64,000 nucleotides of DNA from NCBI RefSeq assembly GCF_001468085.1, contig NZ_LNZB01000006.1:62001-126000 (forward strand), in the 5' to 3' direction. The translations under genes and the position numbers were made by a program. The notes under the pieces are model-generated. The model was not told the DNA's origin and did not search any database. It saw only the letters and a program-made list of their open reading frames with translations. This stretch comes from Legionella waltersii (GTDB lineage: Bacteria; Pseudomonadota; Gammaproteobacteria; Legionellales; Legionellaceae). Positions 54,660 to 64,000 of this stretch are shown in pieces; the first letter of the stretch is position 1, and each line of letters begins with the position of its first letter.

Positions 54660-55189
54660 TGCTTGAGATAGCCCTCAAGTGCAAGTTCAGTTTTATTTTG
54701 GGCATTGAGGATCAAATCGCATAATTCACGCACAGCTCCCCGGCCCCCTGTTTGCTCAGTTCGCCAGTCAGCAAATTCCAATACTTGAGAAACAGCATTA
54801 CGAACGGCAACACCAAGACCAACAGCTTGAATCAAAGGTAAATCGGGTAAATCATCGCCTATGTACGCAAATTCTTCATCGCTATAACCTAGCTTTTGTT
54901 TTAGTTGATCATAGGCATCACGTTTGTCCACTTGACCTTTGTAATAATGAATGACGCCTAACTGTTTCATACGGTGATCAATGACGTTGTTGATCGACGT
55001 GGTAATAACAGCGACTTGAATTCCTGCCGCCATCAATAATTTAAGCCCCATACCATCTTGCACATGGAATGATTTTAGTTCGTTACCAAAGTTGTCGATG
55101 TGCAATAAGCCATCGCTTAGCACTCCGTCTACGTCACAAATCAGGCATTTTATTTTCTTTGCTTTTTCTATTAAATCATTCATAGTCAT
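54656..55189 (-). CDS. kdsC: 3-deoxy-D-manno-octulosonate 8-phosphate phosphatase
   Basis: Hydrolyses Kdo-8-phosphate to Kdo. The 177 residues form a C0-type HAD phosphatase with no cap domain: the nucleophile loop LICDVDGVLSDG (Asp19 and Asp21), VITTSINNVIDHRMKQLGV (motif II region) and FAYIGDDLPDLPLIQAVGLG (motif IV). Its start lies five bases after the kdsD stop and its stop overlaps lptC by four bases. Confidence 0.95.
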   Translation of the reverse strand: MTMNDLIEKAKKIKCLICDVDGVLSDGLLHIDNFGNELKSFHVQDGMGLKLLMAAGIQVAVITTSINNVIDHRMKQLGVIHYYKGQVDKRDAYDQLKQKLGYSDEEFAYIGDDLPDLPLIQAVGLGVAVRNAVSQVLEFADWRTEQTGGRGAVRELCDLILNAQNKTELALEGYLKQ

Positions 55190-55194
55190 CTCTA

Positions 55195-56157
55195 TTAAAA
55201 CACGCCAGCTTTGAGCAAATCATGTAAGTGCAGTACGGCGTGAGGTCGATTATCTTCTTCTACGACTACCAAAGAAGTGATGCTGTGTTTTTGCATCAGC
55301 GCTATGGCTTCAGCAGCAAGCATACCTCTAGGTATGGTTCTGCAATTTTTTGTCATTACTTCTTGGAGTTGTGTGGTATTGATGTCGTAGTGGTTTGTTA
55401 AAGTACGACGAATATCACCATCGGTATACACACCAACCAGGTATCCGTGATTGTCTACTACACAAGTCATTCCTAGTTTCTTATTGGTGACTTCTATCAA
55501 TGCCTCACTAATGGTTGCTTTTTCGTTGCAGAGAGGCAGTTCATCATTTTTATGGCAGATGTCATCGATTCGTAAAAGCAATCGTTTACCAAGAGCGCCT
55601 CCAGGGTGCGATAAAGCAAAATCTTCCGCAGTAAATCCCCTTGCTTGCAAAAGAGCGATAGCTAAAGCGTCCCCCATAACAAGTGATACCGTAGTACTGG
55701 TGGTTGGGGCCAAGCCAAGAGGACAAGCTTCTTGTTTAATACTTACATCCAAATGAACGTTTGCTGATTTGGCAAGAATCGATTGTGGATTGCCTGTAAG
55801 AGTAATTAGTGGTATTTCAAGACGTTTTATGAGCGGGAGCAAGGTCAGTAGCTCATTGGTATTTCCTGAGTTGGAAATCGCAACAACAATGTCTTGGCGA
55901 GTAATCATGCCGAGATCACCATGACTCGCTTCACCTGGGTGCATAAAAAAAGCTGGGCTACCTGTGCTCGAAAAGGTTGAGGCTAATTTGTTGGCGATAT
56001 GTCCGGATTTTCCCATTCCAGTCACTACAATTCGACCCTTGCACGCCAGCAGCAATTCGCATGCTTTTTCAAATTCACCATCAATTCGTTGAGTTAACTC
56101 AAATACAGCTTGAGCTTCAGTTTCTATAACTGCCAGTCCCAATGTGCAAAAGTTCAT
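55195..56157 (-). CDS. kdsD: Arabinose-5-phosphate isomerase
   Basis: Interconverts ribulose 5-phosphate and arabinose 5-phosphate, feeding Kdo synthesis. The 320 residues have an N-terminal SIS domain (VTGMGKSGHIANKLASTFSS, GDLGMITRQDIVVAISNSG) and a pair of CBS domains (MTCVVDNHGYLVGVYTDGD, SITSLVVVEEDNRPHAVLHL). The architecture equals E. coli KdsD/GutQ. It is the first gene of the kds-lpt run, divergent from mlaF across about 210 bases. Confidence 0.95.
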   Translation of the reverse strand: MNFCTLGLAVIETEAQAVFELTQRIDGEFEKACELLLACKGRIVVTGMGKSGHIANKLASTFSSTGSPAFFMHPGEASHGDLGMITRQDIVVAISNSGNTNELLTLLPLIKRLEIPLITLTGNPQSILAKSANVHLDVSIKQEACPLGLAPTTSTTVSLVMGDALAIALLQARGFTAEDFALSHPGGALGKRLLLRIDDICHKNDELPLCNEKATISEALIEVTNKKLGMTCVVDNHGYLVGVYTDGDIRRTLTNHYDINTTQLQEVMTKNCRTIPRGMLAAEAIALMQKHSITSLVVVEEDNRPHAVLHLHDLLKAGVF

Positions 56158-56369
56158 AATTATTTAGTTGTTTTTGTATTTGGACTTCATTGTAACATAA
56201 TGTGTTTGAATGGAGTAGGGAGAGGGTTATTAACTGGAGGGACTGTAAACTTGATTATCTGGGCTACCTCTACGTCAATGCAAATTTTTTTTTTGTCCCG
56301 CCTTAATAATTAATCACATTTTTACCAATCCAGTATATACTCCTATATTCAAGATAAAAATTTGGAACA

Positions 56370-57173
56370 ATGAGAATGCCTGATAATTGGGTTGTAATAA
56401 ACAATCTAACTTTTACTTTGGGTGAGCGCTTTATATTCAATGGCATTAATATGGCGGTACAAAAAGGTAAAATAACTGCCATCATGGGGCCAAGTGGGGC
56501 TGGAAAAACCACCTTATTAAGGCTTATTGGTGCCCAATGGACCCCTGATCAGGGTGAAATTTTTGTTAACGGTCAAAATATTCATCAACTACCTCGAAAA
56601 GCGTTGTATGAAGCCAGAAAAAATATGGGACTATTGTTTCAAAGCAGCGCATTGTTTACGCAATTATCCGTGTTTGACAATGTTGCCTTTCCCTTAAGAG
56701 AACATACTCAACTGAATGCTTCAATGATCAAGGACATTGTATTAATGAAATTAGAAGCAGTTGGATTAAGGGGCGCTGCTAACTTAATGCCAGCTGAGTT
56801 ATCAGGTGGAATGGCCAGAAGGGTGGCTTTAGCTCGAACAATCGCTTTAGATCCTGCTTTAATGATGTATGATGAGCCATTTACAGGACAAGATCCAATT
56901 TCTATGGGTGTTTTGGTCCGTTTAATTAAACGCTTGAATGAGTTGCTCCATACAACCACCATCATTGTCTCTCATGATGTTGAGGAAACCTGTTCTATAG
57001 CAGATTATATTTATTTAATCTCTGGTGGCCACATCATCGGGGAGGGAAGTCCTAATGATCTTCGATGCTCCACTGAGCCTCGAATTAAGCAATTTATGCA
57101 TGGAGAAGCAGATGGAGCTGTTCCATTTCATTATCCAGCAAGACCGTATACAGAGGAGTTATTAGATGCTTAA
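56370..57173 (+). CDS. mlaF: Phospholipid ABC transporter ATP-binding protein MlaF
   Basis: The ATPase of the MlaFEDB complex that maintains outer-membrane lipid asymmetry. The 267 residues show Walker [16 protein letters not shown]-loop [23 protein letters not shown] signature [16 protein letters not shown], Walker [14 protein letters not shown] and [19 protein letters not shown]. The L-F-Q-S and P-F-T-G-Q-D-P motifs mark the Mkl/MlaF subgroup. It starts ATGAGAATG (56370), with a second ATG six bases downstream, and overlaps mlaE by eight bases. Confidence 0.95.
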   Translation: MRMPDNWVVINNLTFTLGERFIFNGINMAVQKGKITAIMGPSGAGKTTLLRLIGAQWTPDQGEIFVNGQNIHQLPRKALYEARKNMGLLFQSSALFTQLSVFDNVAFPLREHTQLNASMIKDIVLMKLEAVGLRGAANLMPAELSGGMARRVALARTIALDPALMMYDEPFTGQDPISMGVLVRLIKRLNELLHTTTIIVSHDVEETCSIADYIYLISGGHIIGEGSPNDLRCSTEPRIKQFMHGEADGAVPFHYPARPYTEELLDA

Positions 57174-57948
57174 TGCGATAGCTCGAATTGGTAGTAAGGG
57201 GGTTAGAACCCTGCAGAGCATTGGTAGCTCTGGTATGTTTTTATTTCTAATGCTTTTTAGAAAACCAGACGTGGTTCGCTTATGGCCTTTATTGCGCTAT
57301 CAACTTTACTTTATTGGTGTATTGTCCTGTTTAATTATCGTGGTTTCTGCATTATTTATTGGTATGGTTGTAGGTTTGCAGGGTTATAATACTTTGCAGA
57401 AATTTGGTGCAGCTAGCCAATTGGGCCAATTATTAGCCTTGAGTGTAGCAAGGGAGCTCGGTCCTGTTATCAGTGCTTTGTTGTTTGCAGGTCGAGCAGG
57501 GTCTGCATTAACGGCCGAGATCGGCTTGATGAAAGCAACAGAGCAATTATCGAGTATGGATATGATGGGGGTTGATCCCTTGGGGCGTGTCATTTATCCC
57601 CGTTTTATTGCTGGTTTTATAGCTCTACCTGTATTGGCACTCATCTTTTCTGCAGTGGCAATTTATGGTGGTTATTTTATAGGTGTGCATTGGTTAGGTG
57701 TTGACGCAGGAAGTTTTTGGTCAAACATGCAAGCAGCCGTTAATTTTCGAATTGATGTGTTTAGTGGAATAATTAAAAGCTTAGTTTTTGCATTTGTGGT
57801 AACCTGGATTTCAGTGTTTCAGGGTTCCGAGTGTGTGCCAACATCAGAGGGAATAAGTCAAGCTACAACAAAGACCGTAGTTTATTCCTCTCTTGCTGTT
57901 TTAGGCCTAGATTTCTTGTTGACTGCAATGATGATTGGAGATTGGTAA
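57166..57948 (+). CDS. mlaE: Phospholipid ABC transporter permease MlaE
   Basis: The permease of the Mla complex, 260 residues. It shows the MlaE family pattern: an amphipathic N-terminal helix, [58 protein letters not shown] and [12 protein letters not shown]. Length and motifs fit well. mlaD begins directly after its stop. Confidence 0.95.
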   Translation: MLNAIARIGSKGVRTLQSIGSSGMFLFLMLFRKPDVVRLWPLLRYQLYFIGVLSCLIIVVSALFIGMVVGLQGYNTLQKFGAASQLGQLLALSVARELGPVISALLFAGRAGSALTAEIGLMKATEQLSSMDMMGVDPLGRVIYPRFIAGFIALPVLALIFSAVAIYGGYFIGVHWLGVDAGSFWSNMQAAVNFRIDVFSGIIKSLVFAFVVTWISVFQGSECVPTSEGISQATTKTVVYSSLAVLGLDFLLTAMMIGDW

Positions 57949-58425
57949 ATGAATAAGCAACGTTATGTAGATATGAGCGTAGGGATATTTATGTTGCTTG
58001 GTTTGTTAGCACTTTTGGTGATGGTGATGAAGGTGAGTAGTTTCACGGACTTTATTTCGCCTAAAAGTTATCGAGTGACAGCTGATTTTACTGATATTGG
58101 TGGTCTTAAGGTCAGGGCTCCAGTGACGGTAGCTGGAGTTCGTATTGGAGAGGTCAGTCACATCGAGCTCCAGACAGGAGATCTAAATGCCAGAGTAACG
58201 ATGACCTTAAGAAATGATAAAAAGATTCCTTTTGAGGATGTTTCTGCACGAATTTTGACCGAAGGCTTGCTTGGTTCCAATTATATTAGTATTGTTCCAG
58301 GTTTTGAGGATGATAACAGCAAAGACCACCCCTATTTACGAGATGGGGATGCCATTGCTAAGACTCAGGAAGCCATTATTCTTGAAAACCTGATAGGACA
58401 ATTATTATTTAATATTAAAAAATAG
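57949..58425 (+). CDS. mlaD: Phospholipid transport protein MlaD (MCE domain)
   Basis: A periplasmic hexameric MCE-ring protein anchored by one N-terminal helix (VGIFMLLGLLALLVMVMKV). The MCE domain follows (YRVTADFTDIGGLKVRAPVT, VAGVRIGEVSHIEL, ARILTEGLLGSNYISIVPG). At 158 residues it is slightly shorter than the E. coli protein (183), lacking part of the C-terminal tail. It starts at the base after the mlaE stop, and mlaC follows after seven bases. Confidence 0.94.
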   Translation: MNKQRYVDMSVGIFMLLGLLALLVMVMKVSSFTDFISPKSYRVTADFTDIGGLKVRAPVTVAGVRIGEVSHIELQTGDLNARVTMTLRNDKKIPFEDVSARILTEGLLGSNYISIVPGFEDDNSKDHPYLRDGDAIAKTQEAIILENLIGQLLFNIKK

Positions 58426-58432
58426 GTGAACC

Positions 58433-59038
58433 ATGAGAGTATATAAAACAATTGCACTCGTTGTGTGTATGGCTTTGGCTCAATTAGTAATAGCCCAAAG
58501 TTCTCCTATTCCCATGCTCGAAAATACTGCAAACCAAATTATTTCGGTTTTAAAAGAGAATAAAACACGGTTGAAAAGTAACCCTAACATCATCTATAAA
58601 GCCGTTGAGGCGAATTTACTGCCTATAGTTGACGTGTTGGGGATGTCACGTTCTGTTTTAGGTAGACAAGCATGGAACAAAGCATCAGTTGACGAGCGAG
58701 CCCAATTTTCGAGAGCCTTTACCAGGTTAGTAATACGCACTTATTCAAGCCCTCTTGCAGAGTACTCTGATGAAACCATTCAGTTTTTACCATTGAGAGG
58801 ATCTTTAAATTCTAAATTTATTCGAGTAAATAGCGTGATTGTACGATCTGCAGGTCAAAATATACCGCTGAGTTATAGTTTGGTCGCTAAGAATGGCTAT
58901 TGGAAAATTTATGACATCAGTGTTGAGGGTGTTAGCCTTTTGCAAAGTTTTAGATCACAATTTGCCCAGGCATTACAGCATTCAAGTATCGCTGAAGTGA
59001 TTAAGGAAATGGAAAGAAATCAACGGAAAAAGGCTTAA
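58433..59038 (+). CDS. mlaC: Periplasmic phospholipid-binding protein MlaC
   Basis: A soluble shuttle between the outer-membrane MlaA complex and MlaFEDB. The 201 residues have a signal peptide (MRVYKTIALVVCMALAQLVI, then AQ) and the Tol-Tol/Ttg2 fold: VDVLGMSRSVLGRQAWNKAS, FSRAFTRLVIRTYSSPLAEY, YSLVAKNGYWKIYDISVEGV and SLLQSFRSQFAQ. No MlaA gene is in the window. Confidence 0.93.
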   Translation: MRVYKTIALVVCMALAQLVIAQSSPIPMLENTANQIISVLKENKTRLKSNPNIIYKAVEANLLPIVDVLGMSRSVLGRQAWNKASVDERAQFSRAFTRLVIRTYSSPLAEYSDETIQFLPLRGSLNSKFIRVNSVIVRSAGQNIPLSYSLVAKNGYWKIYDISVEGVSLLQSFRSQFAQALQHSSIAEVIKEMERNQRKKA

Positions 59039-59043
59039 TTACT

Positions 59044-59325
59044 GTGACGACTATTAAGTTTAAACCTGAGACAAATTTAACGTTTAAAACTGTGGTAACT
59101 GTCAGAAACCAGCTTTATCAGGCTATGGCAGAAAGTCCTGCAGAGAAGTTTTGTCTCGATTTAAGTGCTGTAAATCATTGCGATAGTGCTGGACTTGCAT
59201 TGATTATTGAAGCACGAAAATTATGCAAACAGAAGAATAAAATTTTTGATGTAGTAGGAATATCCCCTGAAACTCAATCTCTGGCCGAATTTTGTGGAGT
59301 AAAGAGCTTATTGCAATTTGCTTAA
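59044..59325 (+). CDS. mlaB: STAS-domain protein MlaB
   Basis: A small cytoplasmic STAS protein that binds MlaF and stabilises the complex. The 93 residues start with GTG and contain LDLSAVNHCDSAGLALIIEA, the conserved STAS Ser-loop (D-S-A-G-L-A), and LAEFCGVKSLLQF. It follows mlaC by five bases and closes the mlaFEDCB order. Confidence 0.9.
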   Translation: MTTIKFKPETNLTFKTVVTVRNQLYQAMAESPAEKFCLDLSAVNHCDSAGLALIIEARKLCKQKNKIFDVVGISPETQSLAEFCGVKSLLQFA

Positions 59326-59356
59326 AACAATCCTGAGCTAGGTATTAGTTATTGAA

Positions 59357-59377
59357 CCCCGAATATCAAATTCGGGG
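59357..59377 (+). terminator. Hairpin between mlaB and the bolA-family gene
   Basis: CCCCGAAT/ATTCGGGG form an 8-bp stem around an ATCAA loop, 32 bases after the mlaB stop. There is no T-run downstream, so it may attenuate rather than end transcription into the ibaG-murA genes. Confidence 0.45.
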
Positions 59378-59466
59378 TAGTAATGTGAAATCCCCTATAG
59401 TCATTAAATTTTTTTTATCAGAAAGGATAAAAAATTTGTAATTATTTCAATTAGTGAGCTAAGTTT

Positions 59467-61728
<2,262 letters not shown>

Positions 61729-61759
61729 AAAATGATAGTTACTCTACTTGCGTTAAGGG

Positions 61760-61880
61760 TCGGATCTCAATGGGGTCTTTTCCCTTGTTCGTGGTACCCT
61801 CTAGAGCTTATTTCGCTCCGTTAGGGTCTCGGCTCAGTTAGCACATAATAAAGCTGAGCCGAGACCGTAAGGGAGCGGAT
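61760..61880. repeat. Imperfect palindromic repeat with 23-bp arms
   Basis: GCTCCGTTAGGGTCTCGGCT plus CAG (61815-61837) pairs at 21 of 23 positions with 61854-61876, around a 16-base loop. The left flank contains GGTCGGATCTCAATGGGGTC, a degenerate form of the 29-bp palindrome, followed by TTGTTCGTGG. The same module order (palindrome, TTCGTG, long inverted repeat) is seen near 10.2 kb. It fills the gap after the Nif3-like gene; no ORF is visible. Confidence 0.68.
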
Positions 61881-61982
61881 ATTGAGTGATATCTTACTAG
61901 GAATATTGCAGAATCACTTATCTATTGTACCAAGACAGCTACTGCGATAACATGTAAGAATCTATGCTAAAGGACTGTTACA

Positions 61983-62576
61983 ATGATCAATTTTGGAAAA
62001 ATGCCTATCCTGTTCTTATTGATTATTTTATTTTCTGGCCAACTGTTTTCAGCAAATAAACAGAATTTAGCATTCAGAAGTTTTTGGCATCCTACATACT
62101 TAGGAGAACGTTTAGATTACTGCACTTTGGATGGAAAAGAGTGTGGCAAGGCGGTAGCTAATCAATATTGCCAAATGTTGGGGTATGATTACGCCACTCA
62201 AAATGTGATAGCTTATAACGTTGGTTTAACCCATTTTTTAAAAAGCAGAGCTCAGTGCAAAGGATGGAGATGCAATGGTTTTATGGCCATTTCTTGCGCA
62301 ATGGGGATTTCCCATCAGCCACCAAAACCCTACCATTATCGAGAAAAACGTTTCGCAGTTCCGCGCTTCAACGATTATCGCATAGATTGGTGTTACGAAT
62401 TGAATAAAGGATGTGGTAAAAGGGCGGCTAATTCATTTTGCAGCAGAATGGGATATATGCAAGCTAAGTCATTTGTTAAACAAGCTCAAGTGAGTGCTAC
62501 TAAGACCATTGGAAGTCAGGAACTCTGTTTTGGTGAACGTTGCAATGCTTTTCAAATGATAATTTGTTCGAGGTAA
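61983..62576 (+). CDS. Secreted protein with a tandem duplicated six-cysteine domain
   Basis: A 197-residue exported protein with a signal peptide (PILFLLIILFSGQLFSA). It consists of two copies of an ~85-residue domain offset by 90 residues. Cys at 47, 54, 63, 92, 97, 105 recur exactly at 137, 144, 153, 182, 187, 195. Each copy has D-(Y/W)-C-x6-C-G-K-x-x-A-N-x-(Y/F)-C-x3-GY, then C-x4-C-x7-C. Similar single-domain secreted proteins exist in many proteobacteria without known function. The six cysteines per copy imply three disulfides and an extracytoplasmic site. It stands alone between a repeat and fleQ. Confidence 0.75.
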   Translation: MINFGKMPILFLLIILFSGQLFSANKQNLAFRSFWHPTYLGERLDYCTLDGKECGKAVANQYCQMLGYDYATQNVIAYNVGLTHFLKSRAQCKGWRCNGFMAISCAMGISHQPPKPYHYREKRFAVPRFNDYRIDWCYELNKGCGKRAANSFCSRMGYMQAKSFVKQAQVSATKTIGSQELCFGERCNAFQMIICSR

Positions 62577-62633
62577 TTTATTTGATTAATCTGTATATTT
62601 TTATGGCATAATCATTTGGGTTCTGACAATAAT

Positions 62634-62663
62634 TTGACAGCACTTAGGTGATTGACCGATACT
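62634..62663 (+). promoter_or_regulatory. Candidate sigma-70 promoter of fleQ
   Basis: A consensus -35 TTGACA (62634-62639) is followed after 18 bases by GATACT (62658-62663), a partial -10. It ends 34 bases before the fleQ ATG at 62698. Confidence 0.45.
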
Positions 62664-62697
62664 TATAACTATAAAGCTCAAGCTTAAGGATAGGTAT

Positions 62698-64000
62698 ATG
62701 AGTAGCAATGATAGGATATACATCATCGACGATAACGCAGATCGTTGCGCCAAACTCAAAGTAATATTCGATTTTACAGGTCATTCATGCACTACAGTTG
62801 AATATGATAATTGGCAACTAATTACCAATCCTAACCCAGATGTTATAGTCCTTGGGGCTAGTAAATCAATAGAAAGAACCTTAGACGAGCTAGATCTCTT
62901 ATCCAAACATTTTTCAAAGATTCCTATTTTAGTTGTTGACGTAGAATTAAACCCACATCAATGCGTTGATCGCAATGTTGTGGACTGTTTAAAATTCCCA
63001 TTTAATTATGCAAAAATGCTTGAATCCCTACATCGGTGCCAAATTGCAAAGGAAGCGGTGAAGTTCATTAACGCTGGATCACATAAGACCCCACTTTTTC
63101 GCAGTTTGGTGGGTAATAGTGAGAGTATTCGGAATGTACGTCGATTGATTGAACAAGTTGCTGATACGGAAGCGAGTGTTTTAATTTTGGGAGAGTCTGG
63201 CACTGGTAAAGAAGTGGTGGCAAGAAATATTCATGCCTTATCCTCAAGGTCAAATAAGCCATTTGTTCCAATCAACTGTGGTGCTATTCCTGGGGAATTA
63301 CTGGAAAGCGAGCTATTTGGGCATGAGAAAGGAGCCTTTACTGGTGCTATTACTTCAAGGCAAGGGCGCTTTGAACTTGCCAATGGTGGAACTTTATTTC
63401 TGGACGAAATAGGGGATATGCCTTTGGCAATGCAGGTAAAATTATTAAGAGTATTGCAAGAGCGTTGTTTTGAAAGAGTAGGATCCAATAAGAGCATTGA
63501 TGTTAATGTACGAGTGATTGCTGCAACACATAGAAACTTAGAAGTTGCCATTCAAGAAGGAAAATTTAGAGAAGATTTATTTTACAGACTCAATGTATTT
63601 CCAATAGAGATGCCTCCATTGAGGATCAGAAATACCGATATTCCTTTGCTGTTTAATGAACTAATTTCAAGGATTGAAGGGGAAGGAAGACCTGCAGTAC
63701 GCTTAATGCCCGATGCTATGGATGTTTTAACTCAATATAGCTGGCCAGGTAATGTTAGAGAACTTGCTAATTTGGTTGAAAGATTATCTATTCTCTATCC
63801 AAATGGAATTGTGTGCAAAAATGATTTGCCACGGCGTTTCCAAGGAGAGTACAAATCTTCTTATGTTGAATCAAGTCAAGCAGGAATAGAGCGTGATGCT
63901 CTCTTAGAAATTACTAAACAAGAACCCGTGACAAGTGCTGAAGGTATTGATTTGAAGGAACACTTAGTGAGAACAGAGCTCGCATTAATTAGCCAGGCTC
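62698..64000 (+). CDS. fleQ: Flagellar master regulator FleQ (sigma-54-dependent), cut by the window edge
   Basis: An AAA+ enhancer-binding protein that controls flagellar genes and is modulated by c-di-GMP in relatives. The 434 visible codons include an N-terminal FleQ receiver-like domain without the acceptor Asp (VIVLGASKS where a D-x would sit). The AAA+ domain has Walker A GESGTGKE (165-172), the sigma-54 contact loop GAFTGA (212-217), Walker B LFLDEIGDM, FREDLFYRLNVFPIEMP and SWPGNVRELANLVE. The C-terminal helix-turn-helix lies beyond the window. The regulator is a natural c-di-GMP partner for the Lap system upstream, though linkage is not implied by the sequence. Confidence 0.93.
   Translation, partial: MSSNDRIYIIDDNADRCAKLKVIFDFTGHSCTTVEYDNWQLITNPNPDVIVLGASKSIERTLDELDLLSKHFSKIPILVVDVELNPHQCVDRNVVDCLKFPFNYAKMLESLHRCQIAKEAVKFINAGSHKTPLFRSLVGNSESIRNVRRLIEQVADTEASVLILGESGTGKEVVARNIHALSSRSNKPFVPINCGAIPGELLESELFGHEKGAFTGAITSRQGRFELANGGTLFLDEIGDMPLAMQVKLLRVLQERCFERVGSNKSIDVNVRVIAATHRNLEVAIQEGKFREDLFYRLNVFPIEMPPLRIRNTDIPLLFNELISRIEGEGRPAVRLMPDAMDVLTQYSWPGNVRELANLVERLSILYPNGIVCKNDLPRRFQGEYKSSYVESSQAGIERDALLEITKQEPVTSAEGIDLKEHLVRTELALISQA

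Noticed and set aside
56285-56296. T-run near 56.29 kb as an intrinsic terminator
   Set aside because: No GC-rich stem precedes it in either direction, so it is treated as ordinary AT-rich promoter DNA between kdsD and mlaF.

Overview
The window is AT-rich and comes from a Legionella species other than L. pneumophila. The clearest marker is a near-canonical Mip protein. It is supported by an L-serine dehydratase that ends in Cys458, a LapE/LapG/LapD locus, an atypical-receiver FleQ at the right edge, and a largely chromosomal gene set (Mre, Mla, Lpt/Kds, NAD, Trp). Most of the window is core chromosome. Short palindromic and MITE-like repeats fill many of the intergenic gaps.

Layout. 1-4.5 kb (minus strand): a surface-polysaccharide cluster holding the start of a membrane protein cut by the window edge, a GT4 and a GT2 glycosyltransferase, GDP-mannose 4,6-dehydratase and a TPR/GT9-like protein. 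4.5-6.3 kb: small envelope or secreted proteins, including a DUF1566 protein preceded by an orphan signal-peptide fragment. 6.3-10 kb: sdaA, mip, an AmpG-like permease and tRNA-Leu(CAA). 10.1-13.2 kb: repeats, a small secreted protein, a decayed nucleotidyltransferase gene, dbpA and a cold-shock gene. 13.4-17.8 kb: purB-nadB-nadA. 18-20.6 kb: a SulP transporter that lacks STAS and a choloylglycine-hydrolase-family protein that lacks the catalytic cysteine. 21-28.2 kb: ppsA, a CPA2 antiporter, nadC, murG and an M20 peptidase, tightly coupled. 28.3-32.5 kb: a ComEA-like protein, mreBCD, rluE and a lipoprotein. 32.7-37 kb: icd, clpS and clpA. 37.2-39.2 kb: a GT2 and an O-antigen-ligase-like protein. 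39.3-42.6 kb: a Cys-rich secreted protein, a rhomboid protease, an M23 peptidase and xseA. 42.7-47 kb: lapE-lapG-lapD. 47.1-50.1 kb: a lipoprotein hydrolase, a flavin monooxygenase and an SDR. 50.3 kb: a tiny Pro/Glu-rich protein. 50.5-56.2 kb (minus): trpGDC and the kdsD-kdsC-lptC-lptA-lptB block. 56.4-61.7 kb (plus): mlaFEDCB, a BolA-family gene, murA and a Nif3-like gene. 62-64 kb: a secreted protein with a duplicated Cys domain, then fleQ running off the window.

How the genes work together. Several operons serve the envelope: Kdo synthesis (kdsD/kdsC), LPS transport (lptCAB), phospholipid retrograde transport (mla), peptidoglycan synthesis (murA, murG), cell shape (mreBCD) and surface glycans. 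Quinolinate and NAD synthesis is split between purB-nadB-nadA and the nadC operon about 7 kb away. The Lap genes form a c-di-GMP-controlled switch for retention of a surface adhesin, but neither the adhesin nor the ABC transporter is in the window.

I found no CRISPR array, prophage, insertion-sequence transposase or intact defence island, and no clear large undescribed system. The best unusual items are the cysteine-less choloylglycine hydrolase homologue, the 90-residue duplicated six-cysteine domain, the acidic Pro/Glu micro-protein, the nucleotidyltransferase remnant, and the families of repeated palindromes.
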